In this document: positions 36,414 through 44,780 of the stretch, in pieces
Position numbering within the stretch: the stretch's first letter is position 1
How the letters are laid out: the number at the start of each line of letters is the position of its first letter
Origin: Paenibacillus sp. SYP-B4298
Lineage (GTDB): Bacteria; Bacillota; Bacilli; Paenibacillales; Paenibacillaceae
Direction of reading: 5' to 3'
NCBI RefSeq assembly: GCF_027627475.1
Contig: NZ_CP115484.1
Location: 619,501 to 683,500, forward strand
DNA length: 64,000 nucleotides
The notes under the pieces: model-generated
Databases searched by the model: none
Told to the model about the DNA's origin: nothing
The model's input: only the letters and a program-made list of their open reading frames with translations
Made by a program: the position numbers and the translations under genes

Positions 36414-37229
36414 ATGGGCATCAAGTTTGGATGTCACGGTTACACATGGCAGTTGTCTTATGAGACACAATCGGACAATTTGCCACATATTATGGATGTT
36501 ATCGCAGCCGGAGGCTTCAAAGGACTGGATACGCAGGTTGTAATGCTGGGCCGATTCGACAACTCGCCTCAATTGTTGAAGGAGGAGTTGCACAAGCGGG
36601 GGCTTGAGCTTGCGGCCTTGACCTTGTCACTGAAGTGGACGGGCAATGAAGAAAGCGACGAGGAGCGGAAAACGGCAGATTATTATATTAATTATCTGAA
36701 GCATTTTCCACATGCCTTGCTCAATATCGTGCAGATGCCCGGAAGCAATCGAGAGCAATTGCAGCGAAGACAGCGCGATCTGCTCCGTTGTGTCAATGAG
36801 ATCGGCAGAAGGGCAGCGGAGCAGGGGGTAGTCGCTTCGTTCCATCCCAATTCGCCGCCAGGGTCCTTGTTCCGCACGGGTGAGGATTACAAGGTGATGT
36901 TCGATGGACTGGACAGCAGGGTTATCGGCTATACGCCGGATGCTGGCCATATCGCATGCGGCGGTATGGATGTGGCAGAGGTATTCGAGCAATACAGGCC
37001 GTTTATCCGGCATGTGCACTTCAAGGACGCATCCGCGAGCCATGTGTGGGAATCGATGGGTGAGGGCATCATTGATTTCCCTCGGATTGTTAAGCATTTG
37101 CACGATACGGGCTACAATGGCTGGATCATGGTGGAAGAGGAATCGGCGAAGGCGGTGGCCGATCCGGACGGAGCTATGATGATGAATAGTCGTTATGTTA
37201 CGGAAAGCCTGCTTCCTTATACGGAATAA
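36414..37229 (+). CDS. Sugar phosphate isomerase/epimerase-like TIM-barrel protein 1
   Basis: A 271-residue AP-endonuclease-2-fold protein resembling IolE-type dehydratases/isomerases. Candidate metal ligands lie in SFHPNSPPGS, YTPDAGHIACGG, HVHFKDASAS and WIMVEEESA. There is no signal peptide, so it is cytosolic. ATG 36414 follows a GGGGGG ribosome site. It is the first gene of the carbohydrate operon and is divergent from the two-component pair. Which sugar it acts on cannot be read from the sequence. Confidence 0.82.
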   Translation: MGIKFGCHGYTWQLSYETQSDNLPHIMDVIAAGGFKGLDTQVVMLGRFDNSPQLLKEELHKRGLELAALTLSLKWTGNEESDEERKTADYYINYLKHFPHALLNIVQMPGSNREQLQRRQRDLLRCVNEIGRRAAEQGVVASFHPNSPPGSLFRTGEDYKVMFDGLDSRVIGYTPDAGHIACGGMDVAEVFEQYRPFIRHVHFKDASASHVWESMGEGIIDFPRIVKHLHDTGYNGWIMVEEESAKAVADPDGAMMMNSRYVTESLLPYTE

Positions 37230-37263
37230 AACTAATAATCTTCTGAAGAAAGAAGGGTTACCC

Positions 37264-38232
37264 ATCAAACCTAGGGTCGTATTGACGGAACCAACGTGGC
37301 CAGCTCCTTATGCCAAGCTGAAGGAGCATTGTGATGTGCGGGTATGGGAGGGCGGAGGAGCGATTCCGCGGGAAGTGCTGCTGGAATGGGTTGCAGACGC
37401 TGAGGGCATATTAAGTGTCGGGCACACGATTTCAGTGGACGAGACATTATTGAAAGCGGCACCAAAGCTACGTGCTCTGGCGCAGGTAGGCAAGGGCTAT
37501 GACAATATTGATGTTGCCGCCTGTACGGCAAGAGGCATTCCATTTGGCAATACGCCAGGGGTGCTGGCCGAAGCGACCGCGGATCTGGTATTCGGCATTA
37601 TGCTGTCGGCGATGCGCAGAATCCATGAGGGCTGGCAACGGGTCAAGGCGGGTCAGTGGCAGGAAGTGATGGGCAGCGACCTGTACGGCAAAACGCTTGG
37701 GATCGCGGGCATGGGCGATATTGGTACCGCGGTGGCAAGAAGGGCGCGGGCAAGCGGCATGAATATTATCTATTGCAATCGAAAGCCCAGCCCGCATGAG
37801 GCGCAACTGGAGGCTAGACATGTCCGACTGGACGAGCTGCTGGAGCAGTCAGATTGTATCGTGGTGCTTGTGCCTCTGACCAGCGATAGCAAAGGGATGT
37901 TCGGCAAGGAGCAATTTGATCGTATGAAGCCATCGGCATATTTTGTAAACGCTTCAAGAGGAGCGCTGGTGCAGACATCTGCACTATACGAGGCTTTGCG
38001 AGAGCACAAGATCGCATATGCTGCACTGGATGTGACTGACCCGGAACCACTGCCGGGAGATCATCCTTTGCTGGAGTTGCCCAATGTGCTGGTAACCCCG
38101 CATATTGGCAGCGCAACCTTGGAGACACGTACACGCATGGCGATGCTGGCGGTAGACAATTTGTTGTGCGGACTTGCAGGGCAGCCAATGCCATCCTGTG
38201 TCAATCGATCATTGTATTCAAATCGATCATAG
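37264..38232 (+). CDS. D-2-hydroxyacid dehydrogenase (phosphoglycerate dehydrogenase-like)
   Basis: NAD(P)-dependent dehydrogenase of about 322 residues. The nucleotide-binding motif is LGIAGMGDIGTAVARRA. Catalytic residues are Arg in VNASRGALVQT, Glu in DVTDPEPLP and His in TPHIGSATLETRT. The start is odd. The only well-placed ribosome site (AAGAAGGG, 37249-37256) lies 7 nt before an ATC codon at 37264, where the protein would begin (I/M)KPRVVLTEPTW as relatives seem to. The nearest in-frame ATG (37195) lies inside the previous gene and lacks a ribosome site. It may oxidise or reduce a sugar-derived hydroxyacid; the substrate is unknown. Confidence 0.85.
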   Translation: MKPRVVLTEPTWPAPYAKLKEHCDVRVWEGGGAIPREVLLEWVADAEGILSVGHTISVDETLLKAAPKLRALAQVGKGYDNIDVAACTARGIPFGNTPGVLAEATADLVFGIMLSAMRRIHEGWQRVKAGQWQEVMGSDLYGKTLGIAGMGDIGTAVARRARASGMNIIYCNRKPSPHEAQLEARHVRLDELLEQSDCIVVLVPLTSDSKGMFGKEQFDRMKPSAYFVNASRGALVQTSALYEALREHKIAYAALDVTDPEPLPGDHPLLELPNVLVTPHIGSATLETRTRMAMLAVDNLLCGLAGQPMPSCVNRSLYSNRS

Positions 38233-38253
38233 TAAGCAATAGGGGGAGATCAA

Positions 38254-39606
38254 ATGTTTAATTTTCATAAATCCATCAAAGCGGGAATGACCTTGCTGCT
38301 GGGTACTACACTTCTGCTGTCCGCATGCTCCGGCTCGAATACGGAGGGCAAGAACGGGAACGATGGTTCGAAAACGACCGGAGACAAAGAAGTGACGCTG
38401 CGTTTCTCCTGGTGGGGAGGCGAGAGCCGGCATCAGGCTACGCTGGCGGCAATCAAGATGTATATGGACGAGCATCCGAATGTTACCATCGAAGCGGAAT
38501 ACGGTACTTTCGACGGCTATTACCAGAAGCTTCAGACGCAGCTTTCCGGCGGAACGGCTCCCGATCTGATCCAGCTTGATTATTTGTGGATTAATGATCT
38601 GGTCAGTCAAGGCGATTTGTTCGTGGATATGAATACGCTGGCAGATACCATTGATTTGAGTGAATTCGACGAGCAATTCCTGAAGGATTGGGCGATTATC
38701 AATGGCAAGCTGCAAGGCTTGCCTACCGGGATCAATGCATTGACAGCTATCACGAACAAAACGTTTATGGAGCGTGAAGGGCTGCCGACCGACGTAGATT
38801 GGACCTGGGAGCAGGTGCTGGAGGAGGGCGAAAAGCTGCATCAGAAAAACGCAGATTACTATCTAATTAATTCCGATCTGGCTACGCTCACGGAGAAGAT
38901 TATACCGTCCTATCACAGTCAATTGACAGGCCGATATTTGGTAAACTCCGATTACTCCCTGGGCTTCGACCAGCAATCCATGACCCAGACGTTCGCTTTC
39001 CTACAGTCCTTGTTTGAACGCGGCGTTCTGCAGCCGCTTGGAGAAAGCGCGTTGTACAATGCCAAGACAGAGCAAAATCCGAAGTGGATTAACGGCCAAA
39101 CAGCGATGACAATTGCCAATGTTACGGATATTCCGAAGCATCGCGGGACAGCAGTTGGTTTCGACATTGCAACTACGCTGTTCCCGATCAAGGATAAGGC
39201 GGTTTCCTCTGGTCTTAATGCAAGACCGTCACAATTGATCGGCATTAACCAAGGTTCCAAAAATATCGAAGAGGCGGCAAAGTTCCTGGATTGGTTCTTC
39301 ACGAGCGAGCAAGCGACGCTGACGCTGGGCGTGGAGCGCTCCATCCCGGTTAAGCCATCTGCGAAGAAGCTGCTCCTTGATCGTAACGAGCTGGATCAGG
39401 TGGTTGCGGAAGCTCTGGATACTGCGCTTGCTCATCAGGATGCGGCTCCGAGCTATATCAATAATAATCAGGAGTTGCTTAAAATTACCAACGAAGTCGT
39501 TGAGAAGGTAGCATTCGGCAAAGCTTCTCCAGAGGCGGGTGCCAAAGAAATGGTGGAACGCTATGAGTCCAAGCTGAAAGAGATCGAGGCAGCAACCAAA
39601 AAATAA
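38254..39606 (+). CDS. Extracellular sugar-binding lipoprotein of an ABC importer
   Basis: A 450-residue family 1 solute-binding protein. Residues 1-25 are a lipoprotein signal peptide with lipobox LLSAC. The mature protein starts CSGSNTEGKNGN, followed by the typical VTLRFSWWGGESRHQATLAA. The sequence DLIQLDYLWINDLVSQGDLF and the C-terminal helices fit the family. AGGGGGAG precedes ATG. It pairs with the two downstream permeases. The ATPase would be a shared MsmX-like protein encoded elsewhere. Confidence 0.92.
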   Translation: MFNFHKSIKAGMTLLLGTTLLLSACSGSNTEGKNGNDGSKTTGDKEVTLRFSWWGGESRHQATLAAIKMYMDEHPNVTIEAEYGTFDGYYQKLQTQLSGGTAPDLIQLDYLWINDLVSQGDLFVDMNTLADTIDLSEFDEQFLKDWAIINGKLQGLPTGINALTAITNKTFMEREGLPTDVDWTWEQVLEEGEKLHQKNADYYLINSDLATLTEKIIPSYHSQLTGRYLVNSDYSLGFDQQSMTQTFAFLQSLFERGVLQPLGESALYNAKTEQNPKWINGQTAMTIANVTDIPKHRGTAVGFDIATTLFPIKDKAVSSGLNARPSQLIGINQGSKNIEEAAKFLDWFFTSEQATLTLGVERSIPVKPSAKKLLLDRNELDQVVAEALDTALAHQDAAPSYINNNQELLKITNEVVEKVAFGKASPEAGAKEMVERYESKLKEIEAATKK

Positions 39607-39624
39607 TGAAATAAGGTGGTACAC

Positions 39625-40536
39625 ATGATTCGCTCAGCAAGCATTTTCAAACGTTCGGAGGACAGGCAATGGGCAGGTCTGCTGTATGTCTTGCCATTCA
39701 TTATCGGTATGCTTGTGTTCAAGCTGTATCCTTTTATGGCCTCATTCTATTATTCGTTTACCGATTTTAGTCTGTTGAGAAAAGAAACGTTTGTTGGTCT
39801 GTCCAACTACGTCTACATGTTCACCAAGGACCCGCTGTTTTTTCCGTCCTTGAAGGCAACCTTCTTGTATGTGTTGCTTTCGGTGCCTGGAAAGCTTGGT
39901 TTTGCGCTGATCATTGCCGTAATTCTGAACATGAAGCTGAAGTTTATTTCATTGTACCGCACGATCTACTATCTCCCGTCTATTCTTGGCGGGAGTGTAG
40001 CCATCGCGGTGCTGTGGCGCTCGATGTTCACCGTTGACGGAATTGTTAATCAGTTTCTGACCTCCATCGGCATTCCGGCTGTGAACTGGTTTGGCATTCC
40101 TTCGCTGGCCATAATGTCGATCAGCTTGCTGACGGTCTGGCAATTCGGCTCATCGATGGTTCTGTTCCTGGCCGGGCTGAAGCAAATCCCGAAGGATCTG
40201 TACGAAGCCGGCACAATTGATGGCGCTTCCAAGCTGCGGATGTTCTTCAGCATTACGTTCCCTCTGCTGACGCCTATTCTGTTCTTTAACCTTATTATGC
40301 AGACGGTCAATGCCTTCCAGGAGTTTACGGCGGCCTTCCTGATCACGAACGGCGGACCTTTGAATAGTACCTATTTGTTTGGACTGAAGCTGTATCAGGA
40401 TGCGTTCCAATTTTCCAAAATGGGTTATGCCTCGGCGTTGTCCTGGATATTATTTATCTGCATCATGCTGTTTACGATTATTGCTTTTAAATCGCAGAAA
40501 TATTGGACTCACTACGAAGATGGGGGAAAATTTTGA
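39625..40536 (+). CDS. Carbohydrate ABC transporter permease (UgpA/LacF type)
   Basis: A 303-residue six-helix permease with the EAA loop LKQIPKDLYEAGTIDGASKL. ATG 39625 follows AAGGTGG; an upstream GTG at 39616 is possible. Its TGA overlaps the next ATG by one base (TGATG), so the two permeases are coupled. Confidence 0.92.
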   Translation: MIRSASIFKRSEDRQWAGLLYVLPFIIGMLVFKLYPFMASFYYSFTDFSLLRKETFVGLSNYVYMFTKDPLFFPSLKATFLYVLLSVPGKLGFALIIAVILNMKLKFISLYRTIYYLPSILGGSVAIAVLWRSMFTVDGIVNQFLTSIGIPAVNWFGIPSLAIMSISLLTVWQFGSSMVLFLAGLKQIPKDLYEAGTIDGASKLRMFFSITFPLLTPILFFNLIMQTVNAFQEFTAAFLITNGGPLNSTYLFGLKLYQDAFQFSKMGYASALSWILFICIMLFTIIAFKSQKYWTHYEDGGKF

Positions 40537-41378
40537 TGACTATGCTGATGCGTATAAGCAGTATGGGCAGAATCGTATTTTTGACGATTTTTGGCGCCAT
40601 CCTGATTTATCCGATTTTGTGGATGGTCAGCGCCTCTTTCAAGCCTATGCATGAAATTTTCTCGACGGTAAGCTTGCTTCCGTCTCAATTCCAAATCAAT
40701 TCCTACATTAACGGCTGGAAGGGCACAGGGCAGTTCGGATTCAGCACCTTCTTCTTCAACTCCTTCCTGATGGTGGTGCCTACGGTTATCGCCACTGTTA
40801 TATCGAGTCTGCTTGTGGCCTACGGCTTTGCGCGTTTTCGGTTCCCGGGCAAAAATGTGTTGTTTTCCTTAATGATTGCTACGTTGATGCTGCCTAATGC
40901 GGTCATTATTATCCCGAGTTACCTGCTTTTCCGTAACTTTGGCTGGTTGGATACGTACTGGACGTTTATTATTCCGGCGGCATTTGCCACGTATCCCTTT
41001 TTTATCTTTATGATGGTGCAATTTTTGCGTGGTCTTCCGCGTGATCTGGATGAATCGGCAGTTATGGATGGCTGCAATTCCTTCAAAATATTGACGCATA
41101 TTTTATTGCCGCTGAGCAAGCCGGCGGTCGTGTCCGCTGCTGTATTCCAGTTTATCTGGACCTGGAACGATTTCTTCAACTCTCTGATCTTTATTAACAG
41201 TGTCAAAAAATATCCAGTGTCCCTTGGTTTGCGGATGTCGCTGGATACCTCCTCGATTTCGAACTGGGATCAGGTCATGGCTATGTCGGTTGTCTCCATT
41301 ATTCCGTGTCTGGCGGTGTTCTTTATGGCACAGCGTTATTTTGTGGAAGGTATTGCAACAACGGGTATTAAAGGATAA
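40536..41378 (+). CDS. Carbohydrate ABC transporter permease (UgpE/LacG type)
   Basis: A 280-residue six-helix permease. The EAA loop is LRGLPRDLDESAVMDGCNSF, and the C-terminus QRYFVEGIATTGIKG is characteristic of the MalG-like group. ATG 40536 is taken from the TGATG overlap with the preceding gene; a TTG at 40503 would add 11 residues that look non-native. Confidence 0.92.
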   Translation: MTMLMRISSMGRIVFLTIFGAILIYPILWMVSASFKPMHEIFSTVSLLPSQFQINSYINGWKGTGQFGFSTFFFNSFLMVVPTVIATVISSLLVAYGFARFRFPGKNVLFSLMIATLMLPNAVIIIPSYLLFRNFGWLDTYWTFIIPAAFATYPFFIFMMVQFLRGLPRDLDESAVMDGCNSFKILTHILLPLSKPAVVSAAVFQFIWTWNDFFNSLIFINSVKKYPVSLGLRMSLDTSSISNWDQVMAMSVVSIIPCLAVFFMAQRYFVEGIATTGIKG

Positions 41379-41398
41379 CCCGCAACGGAGGGAACAGA

Positions 41399-42172
41399 AT
41401 GAATCATCAATCACCTGTATTTGTAGCAGCCTCGGTATACGGTACGCTGGCAGAGCGGCGCGGACAAGCTTATATTGCCGCCATGGCGGCCCGTTCCGGG
41501 GCAGCGGGTTTTGAAATCCGGCGGGAGCTGCTTGAGGGAGGCGAGCCGCCGTATGAAGAATTGCGGGCAGCCGTTCAGGGCGGCGGTCTGCGCGCCGCTT
41601 ATTCCGTTCCCGTGGAGCTGTGGGAAAGTGACGGAAGCTTGAACCGCGAACAACTGCTTCGCGCATTGGAGGAAGGCAGGAAGCTGGGGGCAGAATTTGT
41701 GAAAACAACCTTGGGCGGCTATCGCCATGGCTTGTCCGATCTGTCTGCACTGCGCGTCTGCCTGGAGGAAGCCGGGTACATGAAGCTGCCCATACAACTG
41801 ACCGTAGAGAACGACCAGAGCGAGCATGGAGGACGTCCTGCTGTGCTGAAGTCCTTCCTGGATGATTGCGCGGAGCTTCATATTCCAGTTCGCATGACCT
41901 TTGACGTTGGCAACTGGTTATGGCTTGGCGAGGATATTGTAGCGGCAGCGCAATTGCTCACGCCTTATATCGTATATGTTCATTTCAAGTGGTCGGCAAC
42001 CTGTGACGGCGTTATGGCGGCGGCTCCGCTACCGGCAGATGCCGATGCCCGCTGGAGAGACGTGTTGTCCTGCTTCTCCGCGGAGTTGCCGCGGGTAATT
42101 GAATTTCCGATAGCTGTGGAGGACTCGGAGCGGGCGACCCGATATTACGTGGAGCTGTTGTCACAAGCCTAG
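41399..42172 (+). CDS. Sugar phosphate isomerase/epimerase-like TIM-barrel protein 2
   Basis: A 257-residue TIM-barrel protein, shorter and more divergent than its three paralogs in the operon. Candidate metal ligands are Glu in LTVENDQSEH, Asp in TFDVGNWLW, His in VYVHFKWSA and Glu in RVIEFPIAVE. GGAGGGAAC precedes ATG. Position in an operon with an importer suggests intracellular processing of the transported sugar. Confidence 0.75.
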   Translation: MNHQSPVFVAASVYGTLAERRGQAYIAAMAARSGAAGFEIRRELLEGGEPPYEELRAAVQGGGLRAAYSVPVELWESDGSLNREQLLRALEEGRKLGAEFVKTTLGGYRHGLSDLSALRVCLEEAGYMKLPIQLTVENDQSEHGGRPAVLKSFLDDCAELHIPVRMTFDVGNWLWLGEDIVAAAQLLTPYIVYVHFKWSATCDGVMAAAPLPADADARWRDVLSCFSAELPRVIEFPIAVEDSERATRYYVELLSQA

Positions 42173-42195
42173 ATAATGAGAGGAGATGGCCGATC

Positions 42196-43140
42196 ATGTC
42201 GGTGCAGAACTATATCGTCAAAAATGAACGGATCAGGAATGCATTTTTGGAGCTGAAGCAAAGCGGGAAATTCAATGGTCAGCAACGTCTGAATTTCTCA
42301 TGGAGCAATTGGGGCTTTGGATTAGAATCATTGGAGGATACGGCGAAACGGCTACAGAAGGCAGGTATTCGTTATATCGAGCTGCATGGAAATCATTACG
42401 GTGGCGATCTAGGCTACAAGGTAAAGGAAACGCTAGCGGTGCTGGATGAACATGAACTCAAGGTGTCTGGTGTCTGCGGCATGTTCTCAGCGGACAATGA
42501 TTTGTCCAGCAACCGTGCCATTCATCGTCAGGCGGCGATTGATTACCTGAAGCGGGAAATCGAATTTACCGAGGCGGTTGGAGGAAGCTATCTGCTCGTT
42601 GTACCGGGAGCTGTCGGGCGTGCGGCCAAATATGACGATATGGAGTTTGATCGCAGCGTCGAGACGCTGCGCCTGGTGGCCGATTTATTCGTCAAGCATG
42701 GCGTGAAAGCTGCAATTGAGCCGATCCGCTCTGCGGAGGTTAGCTTTGTCCATTCGATCGCGGACGCCCAGAAATATATTCGCGCTGTAGACCATCCTGG
42801 CATCGGACATATCAATGCGGATATATACCATATGCAGGCGGAGGAAGCCCATATCGGAGAATCGCTGCTGGCTGCCGGTGAGCAACTCGTCAATCTCCAT
42901 CTGGCGGACAGCAACCGCTGCGCACTCGGAGAGGGTTCGCTTGATCTGGATACCGTCATTATGGCGCTGTATGTGCTTGGCTACAATCGGGAGGGACGCT
43001 TCGTAACACCGGAGCCGCTTGGTCCCGGAGGAGACCCCTACCCGGCAATGTATGGCAAGCCGGACAAGGCATTGCTGGATCACATGGTGATGCAATCGGC
43101 AGCTTATTTCCGTGAGCGTGAGGAAGCGCTTCTGAGCTAG
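42196..43140 (+). CDS. Sugar phosphate isomerase/epimerase-like TIM-barrel protein 3
   Basis: A 314-residue member closest in motifs to the ketose 3-epimerase/IolE-like group. Likely metal ligands lie in KAAIEPIRSAEV, HINADIYHMQ, LHLADSNRCALGEG and FVTPEPLGPGGDPYP. A GAGAGGAGA site lies a little before ATG 42196. It lies 23 bp after paralog 2. Epimerisation or isomerisation of a keto sugar is plausible but not shown. Confidence 0.82.
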   Translation: MSVQNYIVKNERIRNAFLELKQSGKFNGQQRLNFSWSNWGFGLESLEDTAKRLQKAGIRYIELHGNHYGGDLGYKVKETLAVLDEHELKVSGVCGMFSADNDLSSNRAIHRQAAIDYLKREIEFTEAVGGSYLLVVPGAVGRAAKYDDMEFDRSVETLRLVADLFVKHGVKAAIEPIRSAEVSFVHSIADAQKYIRAVDHPGIGHINADIYHMQAEEAHIGESLLAAGEQLVNLHLADSNRCALGEGSLDLDTVIMALYVLGYNREGRFVTPEPLGPGGDPYPAMYGKPDKALLDHMVMQSAAYFREREEALLS

Positions 43141-43200
43141 CGCGGACATAGCTAGGGCAAAGCCCGCATTGGCGGCATTTAATCATAGGGAGTGAAACGT

Positions 43201-44109
43201 ATGACACAGCAACTTTTTTTGCCATCATTGCTTATACCGGAAATCTATCATCCCGTTATGAATGACAAGGGATATACGGCAGGTCTGATCGAGGAGCTGG
43301 GCTCGGAGGGCTTCTACCGCTCCTTCGAAATTTGCGATGGCTTTGATGCGGAGGATCGGGGACGAATTCGGACGGCGGCACAGGCTAACGGACTTGTTAT
43401 TACCCAATGGCTGACCTTCTTTATTTACCGCCACAATCTGGATGTGTCTTCGCTGGACTCCTCCTTGCGGCTGGAGACGGTGCGACGGATCAAGGAAAAT
43501 CTGTACCTGGCCGCAGAATGTGGCGCATCCAACGTTGCGTTTATCCCTGGCCCCGACCCGGGTATCGAGCGGCGCAAGGAAGGCTTCGAAGCCTTCTATG
43601 AGAGCTTGTGCGCCATTTGTGAGGAAGCCGCTTCGTACAATCTGACGATATTGGTGGAGCCGCTCGATCGGGATGCCCACAAGAAACGGCTTGTAGGCCC
43701 TACAGAGGATGCGGTTGCACTCCTGTCCAGGGTGAGACAGCAATATCTCAATGCGGGTATTGCCTTTGATACCGCTCATGCGGCGCTGAACGGAGAAGAC
43801 ATAGAGCAGGCTATTGCCCTGGCTGGATCATGCCTGGAACAAATTCATTTCTCCAACGCCATTCTGGACAAGGAAAGCGAAGGCTATGGCGATCATCATA
43901 TGCCGATTGGCCTGCCAGGGTTTCTGACAACGGGAAAAATAGCTTCTATCCTGAGGGCGGTCGGACAGCAGAATGACCCGGAAGGGAAGGGAGTGCGCAT
44001 TGCCATGGAAGTCAGAAGCCATGAACAAAGCGATATAGAGCAGAATGCCAAATCAGCCAGAACGATTCTGGAAGCTGCGATTCAGATGGCAGGGAAGGAA
44101 TCGGCATAA
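43201..44109 (+). CDS. Sugar phosphate isomerase/epimerase-like TIM-barrel protein 4
   Basis: A 302-residue AP-endonuclease-2-fold protein. Candidate metal ligands are Glu in ILVEPLDRDAH, Asp/His in IAFDTAHAAL, His in EQIHFSNAIL and Glu in RIAMEVRSHEQ. ATG 43201 follows AGGGAG with suitable spacing; GTG 43192 is less likely. Last gene of the operon; a dispersed repeat and a long hairpin follow. Confidence 0.8.
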   Translation: MTQQLFLPSLLIPEIYHPVMNDKGYTAGLIEELGSEGFYRSFEICDGFDAEDRGRIRTAAQANGLVITQWLTFFIYRHNLDVSSLDSSLRLETVRRIKENLYLAAECGASNVAFIPGPDPGIERRKEGFEAFYESLCAICEEAASYNLTILVEPLDRDAHKKRLVGPTEDAVALLSRVRQQYLNAGIAFDTAHAALNGEDIEQAIALAGSCLEQIHFSNAILDKESEGYGDHHMPIGLPGFLTTGKIASILRAVGQQNDPEGKGVRIAMEVRSHEQSDIEQNAKSARTILEAAIQMAGKESA

Positions 44110-44134
44110 CCGTTAGGGGCTTTCTCTCTAGGGC

Positions 44135-44288
44135 GTGTCTGAAAACTCTGAACGGAACAGATCTGGCCGAATTTCCGTTCCAGGCAAGGCGCTTTTTCGC
44201 AGGCGTACCGGGGGTGCGCCTGCGAAAAAGCAACGCAGCATGGGGCGAAAAGGCGGGGAGAGATGCCCTTGAACGGGTGTTCAGACAC
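44135..44288. repeat. Dispersed palindromic repeat element, copy 2
   Basis: A 154-bp element bounded by perfect inverted repeats GTGTCTGA (44135-44142) and TCAGACAC (44281-44288). The centre is a perfect 15-bp stem, GCTTTTTCGCAGGCG (44191-44205) with its complement at 44217-44231. It aligns with 17655-17807. No transposase is present; it resembles a MITE or a REP-like intergenic element. Confidence 0.75.
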
Positions 44289-44303
44289 GACCTAATCTTG
44301 TTC

Positions 44304-44355
44304 AAACAAACTCTCTTCTATTTGCGTAACAACGCAAATAGAAGGGAGTTTGTTT
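44304..44355 (+). terminator. Long-stem hairpin terminating the carbohydrate operon
   Basis: A 24-bp stem (44304-44327 with 44332-44355) has one G-T wobble and an AACA tetraloop, followed by ACATTTTG. It is unusually long for an intrinsic terminator and would also act on the other strand. Confidence 0.65.
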
Positions 44356-44502
44356 ACATTTTGTCAGAGGACGAGTTGTCTATGCGTTCAAGTTCATAGC
44401 GCTTGTGACTTATTTCCTATGCCTTGTACTGGCTTCAAATGCTGAGGTGGAAGTGATTAGCGTTGTTTGTCGAGCCTTGTATATTTTTCGTATAGATTGG
44501 CC

Positions 44503-44511
44503 TGCTATAAT
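44503..44511 (+). promoter_or_regulatory. Extended -10 promoter of the adhesin-sortase operon
   Basis: TGCTATAAT at 44503-44511 is a perfect extended -10. A -35 is not evident. The predicted transcript has a leader of about 260 nt. Confidence 0.5.
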
Positions 44512-44685
44512 ATGAATGCCGTATCGATTTTTGGTATATTATCCCAATTCGATAGGCGTCATGGTGAACATGCTCGAAAGAAAGGAGGGAAGAACTACGA
44601 AGGCCGGGCCACCTACTGAACGCTCGACATGTACCCATTGCATCTGATTTCCTTGAAGTCTCTACGGTGTACATGATCTTGGGCA

Positions 44686-44756
44686 AACAGCATGGGTTTA
44701 TTCGCGTGAGGCATAATGCCCGGGAATCAACCTGCTGTCAACAAGAAAGTTCGCGG
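44686..44756 (+). other. Candidate structured RNA in the adhesin leader
   Basis: ACAGCA (about 44690) pairs with TGCTGT (about 44751), extended by GGTT/AACC. Inside is a second stem, TTCGCG/CGGGAA with one mismatch, capped by GGCATAATGCC. It ends about 15 nt before the ribosome site. No known riboswitch consensus was recognised. Confidence 0.35.
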
Positions 44757-44780
44757 ATTTAGGGAATGGAGGAGACATGG

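Larger units (their letters stand above)
44110..44780. other. Non-coding region (671 bp) before the giant adhesin gene
   Basis: No credible gene is present. In order it holds copy 2 of the dispersed palindromic element (44135-44288), a 24-bp-stem terminator (44304-44355), an extended -10 promoter (44503-44511) and a leader of about 260 nt with predicted secondary structure. Confidence 0.65.

Noticed and set aside
44638-44680. GAAGTCTCTACGG in the adhesin leader resembles the purine riboswitch core.
   Set aside because: The P1 and P2 stems, the TATAAT core strand and the closing GGCTACG are absent; only the true riboswitch at 60503 has all parts.
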